DNA from: Gammaproteobacteria bacterium
GTDB taxonomy: Bacteria; Pseudomonadota; Gammaproteobacteria; Steroidobacterales; Steroidobacteraceae
Length of the DNA stretch: 12,741 nucleotides
NCBI GenBank assembly: GCA_003156695.1
Contig: PMHN01000120.1
Location: 1 to 12,741 of the forward strand
Direction: 5' to 3'
The notes beneath the pieces were generated by a model. That model was not told where the DNA came from. It did not search any database and was given only the letters and a program-made list of their open reading frames with translations. Below, piece after piece: positions 1-5,404 of the stretch (positions are counted from its first letter, which is position 1; every line of letters starts with the position of its first letter). The translations under genes were made by a program, and so were the position numbers.

Positions 1-55
1 CCCGGCCGCAGGCACAAAGACAGACAACCACCGCGATGAGCAGCGGGCGCAGCAT
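1..55 (-). CDS. Start of a secreted or lipoprotein-like gene (partial, runs off left edge)
   Basis: An ATG on the minus strand lies 17 bases after the cytochrome c4 stop codon and opens a frame reading MLRPLLIAVVVCLCACGR to the window edge. A short basic start, a hydrophobic run (LLIAVVVCLCA) and a cysteine-containing end look like a signal peptide, possibly of lipoprotein type with LCAC as lipobox. Only 18 codons are visible, so the product cannot be identified. In Pseudomonas a dsbA-type thiol:disulfide exchange gene follows cytochrome c4, so DsbA is a synteny-based guess only. The tight spacing suggests cotranscription with the cytochrome gene. No clear ribosome-binding site is seen. Confidence 0.5.
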   Translation of the reverse strand, partial: MLRPLLIAVVVCLCACGR

Positions 56-72
56 CCGTGTTGTGCCCACTT

Positions 73-867
73 TCAGCGCATGCCCTGCACGTAGGAGGCC
101 ACGTCGCGGATCTCTTCGGACGTCAGCTGCTTGGCGATGGTCAGCATCATCACGCCGTTGCGACTTGCCTGCGCCGGGTTCGGTCCCGTGTAGCGCGCGC
201 CGCTCGCGTAGTCGTTCAGCTGCTTCACCACGTATACGGATTGCTGGGCGCGCAGCGCCGGGTAGCCCGCGGCGAGATTGCCTCGCCCGACCGGCCCATG
301 GCACGCGACGCAGGCCGGTACTTCGTGGGCCCGGTCGCCACGCAGGTAGAGCGCTTCACCGGCCTGCCAGTAGGAGGGATCTGCCTCCAGGCCCGTGGGT
401 GTCTGTGCCTCGTAGTACACCGCGAGATCGCTGATGTCCTGGTCGCTCAAGGTTGCGGCCAGCGGCTTCATGATCGGGTTGTTGCGCACCCCGGAGCGAA
501 ACAGCCGCAGCTGCTCGGCGATGTAGACGGCGTTCTGGCCGGCCAGCCGCGGCCAGTCGGGGTTGACGCTGTTGCCATTCGGGCCGTGGCAGGACGAGCA
601 GACCGCCGACTTGGTGGCACCGTCGGCCGCCTTGCCGCTGGTGAAAGGGAACATGGACTCGGCCGTCGGTGCGGCAGCAGTTGCCGGTGCCGCTGCCGCC
701 GGCGCCGCCGTTGCTGGCGCCGCGGTTGCTGGCGCCGCGGTTGCCGGGGGCGCTGCAGGTGCTGTCGCGGCGGGTGACTGCGCGCGCGTGAATCCCGGCG
801 CCATGCCGAGCGCGAACATCGCGGTGACGGCGAGTCCCATCCAGCCGACTCTCAGGGTCCGCTGCAT
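73..867 (-). CDS. Cytochrome c4-type diheme c-type cytochrome with a long Ala/Pro/Thr linker
   Basis: A periplasmic diheme electron carrier, 264 residues long, that would pass electrons from the bc1 complex to terminal oxidases. An N-terminal signal peptide (about residues 1-29, ending FTRA before QSP) is followed by two CXXCH heme sites, CSSCH near residue 90 and CVACH near residue 186. Each lies in a homologous class I cytochrome domain with a downstream Met in MKPLAATLSDQDI and MLTIAKQLTSEEI as likely axial ligand; this duplicated layout is the cytochrome c4 pattern. It is longer than the usual c4 precursor of roughly 200 residues because about 45 residues of PATAA-like repeats sit between signal peptide and first heme domain. 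It diverges from engB; a close neighbourhood of cytochrome c4, engB and polA is known in Pseudomonas. Family call is strong; the exact redox partner is not shown. Confidence 0.9.
   Translation of the reverse strand: MQRTLRVGWMGLAVTAMFALGMAPGFTRAQSPAATAPAAPPATAAPATAAPATAAPAAAAPATAAAPTAESMFPFTSGKAADGATKSAVCSSCHGPNGNSVNPDWPRLAGQNAVYIAEQLRLFRSGVRNNPIMKPLAATLSDQDISDLAVYYEAQTPTGLEADPSYWQAGEALYLRGDRAHEVPACVACHGPVGRGNLAAGYPALRAQQSVYVVKQLNDYASGARYTGPNPAQASRNGVMMLTIAKQLTSEEIRDVASYVQGMR
665..770. repeat. Short tandem repeats encoding a PATAA-rich linker
   Basis: Two exact copies of the 15-base unit GTTGCTGGCGCCGCG occupy 710-724 and 725-739, with degenerate copies on both sides. They encode repeated Pro-Ala-Thr-Ala-Ala units in the cytochrome c4 precursor. 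Because the unit is a multiple of three, copy-number change would keep the frame and only alter linker length. Confidence 0.75.
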
Positions 868-907
868 TGTTTTCTTTCCCGTTTGTGCCCGTGACAGGAG
901 GTCGCGA

Positions 908-913
908 ATTGTA
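908..913 (-). promoter_or_regulatory. Possible -10 box for the cytochrome c4 gene
   Basis: Read on the minus strand this is TACAAT, five of six matches to the sigma-70 -10 consensus, 40 bases before the cytochrome start codon. No convincing -35 hexamer is present at 16-18 bases, so it is a weak call. Confidence 0.3.
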
Positions 914-952
914 CACTACGGGCGTGTTGAAGCTTTTCGCCCAGCCGTTCGC

Positions 953-1528
953 ATGAGCCGCTTTTCCGCCGCGCGGTTTCTGGTGAGCGCAGCCGCGCCG
1001 GCGCAGTTCCCGCCCGACACCGGCGCCGAGGTCGCGTTCGTCGGCCGCTCCAACGCGGGTAAGTCGAGCGCCATCAACGCCATCACGCACCGCCACGGAC
1101 TGGCGCGCACCAGCAAGACCCCGGGCCGCACGCGGCTGCTGAATTTCTTCGAGCTGGCGCCCAACCAGCGCCTCGTCGATCTGCCCGGGTACGGCTATGC
1201 GAGTGGACCGGCAACAGAGCGCCGCACCTGGAAGCCGCTCATCGACGCGCTGCATACGCGCGCGAGCCTGCATGGGCTGTTCGTGATCGTGGACGCGCGC
1301 CGCGGGCTGACCTCCGGCGATGAGGGGCTGCTGGAATGGGCCGCGCCCCAGCACCAGGTGCACGTGCTGCTGTCGAAGGCCGACAAGCTCAATCGCAGCG
1401 AGGCGAGCCAGGCCCTGCGGCACGCGGCGGGTCTGCTGGGAGCGCGCGCCAGCGTGCAGCTGTTCTCGGCGCTGAAGGGCACGGGCGTCGCGGATGCTGA
1501 GGACACCCTTGCCCGCTGGCTCGGCTAG
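953..1528 (+). CDS. engB: Ribosome biogenesis GTPase EngB/YihA
   Basis: A small GTPase of the TrmE-Era-EngA-EngB group, needed for large-subunit ribosome assembly and cell division in many bacteria. The 191 residues show G1 GRSNAGKSS (31-39), the G2 region SKTPGRT (54-60), G3 DLPGYG (76-81) and G4 SKAD (141-144), the exact spellings typical of EngB. The ATG at 953 was chosen because the protein then starts just before the conserved SAxxxxxxPxDTGxEVAFxGRSN segment. The frame is open further upstream, but that stretch runs across the cytochrome gene on the other strand. There is no good Shine-Dalgarno sequence before this ATG, so the start is slightly uncertain. It is a little shorter at the C-terminus than the E. 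coli protein. It diverges from cytochrome c4 and converges on the putative small RNA and polA. Confidence 0.95.
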   Translation: MSRFSAARFLVSAAAPAQFPPDTGAEVAFVGRSNAGKSSAINAITHRHGLARTSKTPGRTRLLNFFELAPNQRLVDLPGYGYASGPATERRTWKPLIDALHTRASLHGLFVIVDARRGLTSGDEGLLEWAAPQHQVHVLLSKADKLNRSEASQALRHAAGLLGARASVQLFSALKGTGVADAEDTLARWLG

Positions 1529-1553
1529 CCCAGTGTTGACACCCGCCAGGCAT

Positions 1554-1589
1554 AAAAAACCCCGGCGGTCTCTTGCGAAGCCGCCGGGG
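1554..1589 (-). terminator. Strong Rho-independent terminator
   Basis: The arms CCCCGGCGG (1560-1568) and CCGCCGGGG (1581-1589) pair perfectly over 9 bp around a 12-base loop. On the minus strand the stem is followed directly by six T (the A run at 1554-1559). No T run follows it on the plus strand, so it serves the small RNA (and read-through from the barrel gene) rather than engB. Confidence 0.92.
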
Positions 1590-1666
1590 CCAGACTAACC
1601 CGGTACAGGTCTCATGAACCGGGTCTACCCGCTCAGGGAGGGAAGCGGGGAGTGCTTATGCACTCG
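1554..1666 (-). ncRNA. Putative structured small RNA in the polA-engB gap (Spot 42/ErsA position)
   Basis: No protein-coding frame fits here, but the minus strand forms four successive hairpins. Hairpin 1 pairs 1665-1660 with 1655-1650 around loop AUAA. Hairpin 2 pairs 1649-1644 with 1633-1628 around loop UCCCUCCCUG. Hairpin 3 pairs 1624-1618 with 1604-1598 around loop UCAUGAGACCUGU. Hairpin 4 is a 9-bp GC terminator followed by six U. Hairpin 2's loop is an exposed CCUCCC anti-Shine-Dalgarno sequence, typical of trans-acting riboregulators. A sigma-E-like promoter upstream predicts a start at about 1664-1667, giving a transcript of about 113 nt (Spot 42 is about 109). The position, downstream of polA on the same strand and convergent with engB, is that of Spot 42 (E. 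coli), and ErsA (Pseudomonas) occupies the same gap. Alternatively it could be a structured 3' untranslated region of the barrel gene. The ends are inferred, not measured. Confidence 0.7.
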
Positions 1667-1671
1667 TTAGG

Positions 1672-1699
1672 TTCGACGCAGGGGGGTCTCTGGAGTTCC
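1672..1699 (-). promoter_or_regulatory. Sigma-E/AlgU-like promoter of the putative small RNA
   Basis: The minus strand reads GGAACTC (1699-1693), a 16-base spacer, then TCGAA (1676-1672). Extracytoplasmic-function promoters of the RpoE/AlgU class have GGAACTT, 15-17 bases, then TCnnA or TCnAA. The match predicts transcription starting six to eight bases on, exactly at the foot of the first hairpin. ErsA in Pseudomonas is known to depend on AlgU (sigma-22), which fits. The spacer holds a run of six C. Confidence 0.55.
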
Positions 1700-1719
1700 G
1701 ATTTTCCTGAGAAAAATCT

Positions 1720-1732
1720 CGTTACAAATCAT
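1720..1732 (-). promoter_or_regulatory. Shared 13-base element, copy upstream of the small RNA
   Basis: The minus strand reads ATGATTTGTAACG, ending 20 bases before the -35 of the putative small RNA. It matches ATGCTTTGTAACG upstream of the barrel gene at 12 of 13 positions. The placement suits an activator site. The binding protein is unknown. Confidence 0.45.
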
Positions 1733-1774
1733 GAATTTGAGACGATTGATGTGGTGTATACGCAACAAACTGCC

Positions 1775-1790
1775 GCCTGTTAGAACAGGC
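1775..1790 (-). other. Palindrome over the stop codon of the barrel gene
   Basis: GCCTGTT and AACAGGC are separated by two bases and include the TAA stop of the outer-membrane protein gene. On the minus strand a weak T-rich stretch (GTTTGTTG) follows at a short distance. It may protect the mRNA 3' end or weakly terminate, but there is no proper U tract. Confidence 0.35.
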
Positions 1791-2352
1791 TCAGAATGAA
1801 CGCGAGCGAAAAAACCTTGGCTCCATTGGTATTCGGGATATTGAAGTCCTCGTACTCGAGGCGCCCGCCGATGTTGCCGATATGTGCCTGTGTCCCCACA
1901 CCCCAGGCGAATTCGGTGCCCTGGTTTGAGACAGCGAAGAAGTTTCCCGGCGGCGGAGCGAACCCAGAAGAGCTGCCGTCGAGCTTCCAGCGGGCAAGCC
2001 CGGCCTTCCCATAGACGTCCAGGAACGGCAGCGGGATCGGCAGGAACCCGACCGCGTAGCCGGCGAAGGCTTTGGCGTCCGAATGCGAGACTTCCGCGCC
2101 GTTAAAAAAGGTATTCGTCTGGCTACCCAGGTTCATGTAGTCGACTTCCACCGCGAACGGGCTGATCGGGCGAAATCCGGCCAGCACTTTCCAGGAGGTG
2201 CTGTCGATATCCGAAAGGCTGATGCCCGGGTTGTTGGTGATGTCCCCCACTTTGTCCCGCGAGATGCCGGCCCCGACATAAAACAAATTGTCGTCCGCGT
2301 GCGCGAGGCCGGCGCCGAGCGCCAGGGCAGTCAGGAGCAATAGTTTTCGCAT
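1780..2352 (-). CDS. Small outer-membrane beta-barrel protein (OmpW/OmpA-barrel-like)
   Basis: A 190-residue protein predicted to form an eight-stranded outer-membrane barrel. A signal peptide MRKLLLLTALALGAGLAHA ends in an AHA|DD cleavage site (after residue 19). The mature part alternates polar and hydrophobic residues in short strands (LFYVGAGIS, SWKVLAGFRP, FAVEVDYMNLGS, GYAVGFLP, LDVYGKAGLARW, TEFAWGVGTQAHI, GGRLEYEDFNI) and ends in Phe, the signature recognised by the Bam machinery. The start is supported by GGAAGG placed seven bases before the ATG. It lies between polA and the putative small RNA, all on one strand, and 148 bases after polA. Base composition is visibly less GC-rich than polA. 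The specific porin or adhesion role is not evident, so only the barrel class is claimed. Confidence 0.8.
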   Translation of the reverse strand: MRKLLLLTALALGAGLAHADDNLFYVGAGISRDKVGDITNNPGISLSDIDSTSWKVLAGFRPISPFAVEVDYMNLGSQTNTFFNGAEVSHSDAKAFAGYAVGFLPIPLPFLDVYGKAGLARWKLDGSSSGFAPPPGNFFAVSNQGTEFAWGVGTQAHIGNIGGRLEYEDFNIPNTNGAKVFSLAFILSLF

Positions 2353-2373
2353 GATTGAACCTTCCGTGAGTCG

Positions 2374-2402
2374 TCCGTTACAGATCTTCCGTTACAAAGC
2401 AT
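2374..2402 (-). promoter_or_regulatory. Direct repeats and shared element upstream of the barrel gene
   Basis: TCCGTTACA occurs twice (2374-2382 and 2388-2396), spaced 14 bases start to start; read on the coding strand it is TGTAACGGA twice. The distal copy is part of ATGCTTTGTAACG (2402-2390), which recurs with one change upstream of the putative small RNA. Tandem repeats of this kind suggest a dimeric response-regulator-type site. It lies about 22-50 bases before the start codon. No sigma-70 hexamer pair is clear. Confidence 0.45.
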
Positions 2403-2500
2403 CGCCGCGGCAGCTGTGGCCCGCTGGCGACAGGCAGGACGCTTCGCCGGCGTACCACAGACTCACCGACCCGGCCCGAGGTTCGATATCAGATTGCGGA

Positions 2501-5272
2501 TCAGTGCGCCTCGTCCCAGTTGGCTCCGGAACCGATGTCAACACGCAGGGGCACGCTTAAGGAGGCGGCCTTGACCATGTGCTCGCGAACCGCTGCGGAG
2601 ACCGCGGCCAGCGCCTCGGCGGGCACTTCGAACACCAGTTCATCGTGCACCTGCATGATGAGCCGCGCCGGCGCGTGCTCCGCGCGGCACCAGGCATCCA
2701 CCGTGATCATGGCGCGCTTGATGATGTCCGCCGCCGTGCCCTGCATCGGTGCGTTGATGGCGCTGCGCTCTGCGTACTGACGCATCTGCGCGTTGCCCGA
2801 GCGGATGTCAGGCAGGTAGAGGCGCCGCCCGAAAACGGTCTCGACGTAGCCCATCTCGCGCGCCTGCGCACGCGTGTTGTCCATGAAGCGCTTCACGCCC
2901 GGGTAGCGCTGGAAATAGCGCTCGACGTACGCCTGCGCCGCGCCGCGATCGATGCCGAGGTTGCGGGCAAGTCCGAACGGCGACATGCCGTAGATGAGGC
3001 CGAAGTTAATGACCTTGGCGGTGCGGCGCTGATCCGGCGTGACCGCAGTGAGCTCGACGCCAAAGACTTCCGCGGCGGTTGCCTGGTGCACATCCGTGTC
3101 GGCGGCGAACGCGGCGCGCAGGCTCTCGTCCCCGGACAGGTGCGCCATGATCCGCAGCTCGATCTGCGAATAGTCCGCCGCCAGCAGCACGTGTCCGGGC
3201 GGGGCGATGAACGCCTGGCGGATACGGCGCCCCTCCGGGCGGCGCACCGGGATGTTCTGCAGGTTGGGGTCCACCGAGGACAGCCTGCCGGTGGCTGCAA
3301 CTGCCTGCGCGTAGTTGGTATGGATGCGCCCGCTGTGCTCTCTGGCGAGCTCCGGCAGCTTGTCGGTGTAGGTGGATTTGAGCTTGGCGAGCGCGCGGTA
3401 CTCCAGAACAATGCGCGGCAACGGATAGTTCTCGGCGAGCTCTTCCAGCACGTCCTCGGCCGTGGAAGGCTGACCGGTCGGGGTCTTGCGCCGCACCGGC
3501 AGCTGCAGCCGCTCGAAGAGGATCTGCTGCAGCTGCTTCGGGGACTCGATGTTGAATTCGTGGCCCGCTTCGCGGTGCGCCTGCGCCAGCAGGTCGTGCA
3601 GCTGACGCGCGAATTCGCGGCTCTGGGCCCGCAGCCGCTCGCGGTCCACCAGCACCCCGTGATGCTCCATGGCGAGCAGCACCGGCACCAGCGGTTGCTC
3701 ACACTTCTCATAGAGCTCGCGCAGCGCCGGCACCGCGGTGAGTTGCGGCCACAGCGTCTGATGCAAGCGCAGCGTCACGTCCGCTTCTTCTGCCGCGTAC
3801 TCGGCCGCCCGTTCCACCGGCACCTGGTCGAACGGGATCTGCTTGGCGCCCTTACCGGCGACGTCCTCGTAGGTGATGGTGCGCACGCCGAGGTAGCGCT
3901 GCACATCCGAGTCCATGTCGTGGTTGGTGGCGGAGCTGTTCCACACGTAGGACTCGAGCATGGTGTCGAAGCGCATGCCGGCAAGATGGATGCCGGCATT
4001 CAGGAGTACGTGGGCGTCGTACTTGAGGTTGTGACCCACTTTGCCGCGAGCCGGGTCCTCGAGAATCGGCTGCAGGGCCGCCAGTACCCGGGCGCGCTCG
4101 AGCTGCTCCGGCGCGCCAGCGTACACGTGCCGCAGCGGCACGTAGGCAGCGCTGCCAGGGGTGATGCAGAACGATACGCCGACGATCTCGGCGCGCATGT
4201 AGTCGAGACTCGTGGTCTCGATATCGAAGGCGAAGAGTTCCGCCGCGCGCAGTGCCGTGAGCCAGCGCTCGAGATCTTCCCAGCGACTGATGGTCTCGTA
4301 GTGGCGCTCGATCTGCACCGTGGCGCTGTTGGCCGTCGCGGCTGGCGCGCCTGCAGGTGAGTCCGGCACGCCGGTCGCGGCCGCGCCTCGGGTGCCGGCA
4401 GCAGCGGCTGCGCCCGCCTCGTCGCCATCCAGCTGCCGCAGCAGGGCGCGCAGCTCGTTGCGCGTGTAAAGCTCGCGCAGCGCCGCCGTGTCCGCCGCGC
4501 CCGGTGTCAGTTGCTCCATCGACAGAGGCAACTCCAGATCGGTGCGGATGGTGGCGAGTTTGCGCGACAGCTCGAGTGTTGTGAGCCCGGCGCGCAGGTT
4601 CTCGCCCACCTTGCCCGGGACCTCCGCGACGTGCGCGATGAGGTTGTCGACGCTGGTGTATTGCTGCAGCAGCTTCGCGCCGGTCTTGGGTCCCACCTTG
4701 TCGATGCCCGGAATGTTGTCGGAGCTGTCGCCGACCAGGGCCAGGTAGTCGATGATCTGCTCCGGGTAGACATCGAACTTGGCCTTCACCCCGTCGCGAT
4801 CCAACATCGCGTTGTTCATGGTGTTGATGAGGGTGACCGAGCCGTCGACGAGTTGTGCCATATCCTTGTCGCCGGTGGAAATGAGTACCGTCTCGCCGGC
4901 CTGTGCGGCGCGGCGCGCGAGGGTGCCGATGACATCATCCGCCTCAACGCCGGGAATGCGCAGCAGTGGCAGGCCTTGTGCGCTGATGATCTTCAGCAAC
5001 GGCTCGATCTGCGCCCGCAGGTCATCGGGCATCGCCGGCCGGTGTGCCTTGTACTCGGCGAACAGCTCATCGCGAAAGGTCTTGCCCGGCGCATCGAAGA
5101 CCACCGCGATGCGGCGCGGCTGAAAATCCTTGACGAATTTCAGCAGCATGTTGAGAACGCCAAGCACCGCGCCGGTTGGTTCACCGCGCGAGTTGGACAA
5201 GGGCGGCAGGGCATGGAATGCCCGGTAGACATAAGAAGAGCCGTCGACGAGGACCAGGTCGGGCGAAGGCAT
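2501..5272 (-). CDS. polA: DNA polymerase I
   Basis: Repair and Okazaki-fragment-processing polymerase, 923 residues, close to the E. coli length of 928. The N-terminal 5' nuclease shows DAPGKTFRDELF, GVEADDVIGTLA, STGDKDMAQLV and GDSSDNIPGIDKVGPKTG. An Ala-rich linker (about residues 284-317) precedes the 3'-5' exonuclease, with FDIETTSLD near residue 350, GHNLKYDAHVL and YAAEEADVTL, so proofreading residues are kept. The polymerase domain has motif A DYSQIELR (near 700), motif B RRTAKVINFGLIYG (near 747) and motif C VHDELVFE (near 875). The start ATG precedes the usual LVLVDGSSYVYRAFHALPPL. It diverges from the DUF1800 gene and is followed by the barrel gene and putative small RNA before convergent engB. 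No obvious terminator follows it. Confidence 0.98.
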   Translation of the reverse strand: MPSPDLVLVDGSSYVYRAFHALPPLSNSRGEPTGAVLGVLNMLLKFVKDFQPRRIAVVFDAPGKTFRDELFAEYKAHRPAMPDDLRAQIEPLLKIISAQGLPLLRIPGVEADDVIGTLARRAAQAGETVLISTGDKDMAQLVDGSVTLINTMNNAMLDRDGVKAKFDVYPEQIIDYLALVGDSSDNIPGIDKVGPKTGAKLLQQYTSVDNLIAHVAEVPGKVGENLRAGLTTLELSRKLATIRTDLELPLSMEQLTPGAADTAALRELYTRNELRALLRQLDGDEAGAAAAAGTRGAAATGVPDSPAGAPAATANSATVQIERHYETISRWEDLERWLTALRAAELFAFDIETTSLDYMRAEIVGVSFCITPGSAAYVPLRHVYAGAPEQLERARVLAALQPILEDPARGKVGHNLKYDAHVLLNAGIHLAGMRFDTMLESYVWNSSATNHDMDSDVQRYLGVRTITYEDVAGKGAKQIPFDQVPVERAAEYAAEEADVTLRLHQTLWPQLTAVPALRELYEKCEQPLVPVLLAMEHHGVLVDRERLRAQSREFARQLHDLLAQAHREAGHEFNIESPKQLQQILFERLQLPVRRKTPTGQPSTAEDVLEELAENYPLPRIVLEYRALAKLKSTYTDKLPELAREHSGRIHTNYAQAVAATGRLSSVDPNLQNIPVRRPEGRRIRQAFIAPPGHVLLAADYSQIELRIMAHLSGDESLRAAFAADTDVHQATAAEVFGVELTAVTPDQRRTAKVINFGLIYGMSPFGLARNLGIDRGAAQAYVERYFQRYPGVKRFMDNTRAQAREMGYVETVFGRRLYLPDIRSGNAQMRQYAERSAINAPMQGTAADIIKRAMITVDAWCRAEHAPARLIMQVHDELVFEVPAEALAAVSAAVREHMVKAASLSVPLRVDIGSGANWDEAH

Positions 5273-5304
5273 CGGTTGCTTGGCCGGTGAGCGGGCGGGG
5301 CGCG

Positions 5305-5328
5305 AGTATAGCGGACGGGTAGCCCGTC
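5305..5328 (-). promoter_or_regulatory. polA promoter region with an internal palindrome
   Basis: On the minus strand TATACT (5310-5305) is a five-of-six -10 box, 32 bases before the polA start codon. Just upstream, in the spacer, lies the perfect inverted repeat GACGGG-TAG-CCCGTC (5314-5328). No good -35 hexamer is visible, so the palindrome may be an operator or activator site. Confidence 0.45.
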
Positions 5329-5340
5329 ACAGTCCCGCAC

Positions 5341-5357
5341 GCCGCGTCAACCGCGGC
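5341..5357. promoter_or_regulatory. Second inverted repeat in the polA/DUF1800 divergent region
   Basis: GCCGCG-TCAAC-CGCGGC forms perfect 6-bp arms around five bases. It lies upstream of the weak -10-like TATACA (5372-5377) that could serve the DUF1800 gene. GC-rich inverted repeats of this length can occur by chance in this genome. Confidence 0.25.
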
Positions 5358-5404
5358 TCCCGGTGGCGCGCTATACAGGGCATTGCGCCAGCAAAGGCAC
5401 CTCG

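Noticed and set aside
563..952. An N-terminal extension of EngB of 130 residues.
   Set aside because: The extension is antisense to the cytochrome c4 signal and repeat region and is Ala/Val-rich filler; EngB homology begins right after the ATG at 953.
356..1423. A 355-codon minus-strand frame spanning the cytochrome c4 and engB genes.
   Set aside because: It overlaps two firmly identified genes in other frames and carries no domain.
1709..1720. The hairpin GAGA-AAAA-TCTC and an alternative GATTTT/AAAATC stem (1700-1718) as a terminator or 5' part of the small RNA.
   Set aside because: Both stems are short and AT-rich and lie upstream of the predicted transcript start; no U tract follows.
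1737..1762. TTGAGA and TATACG on the plus strand as a sigma-70 promoter.
   Set aside because: The spacer is only 14 bases, and no plus-strand gene follows before polA's antisense region.
2403..2500. A terminator for polA in the gap before the barrel gene.
   Set aside because: GC-rich stretches are present, but no stem followed by a T run could be found on the minus strand.
2579..4360. A 593-codon open frame on the plus strand opposite polA.
   Set aside because: It mirrors polA codon positions in high-GC DNA, lacks recognisable domains, and polA has every catalytic motif on the other strand.
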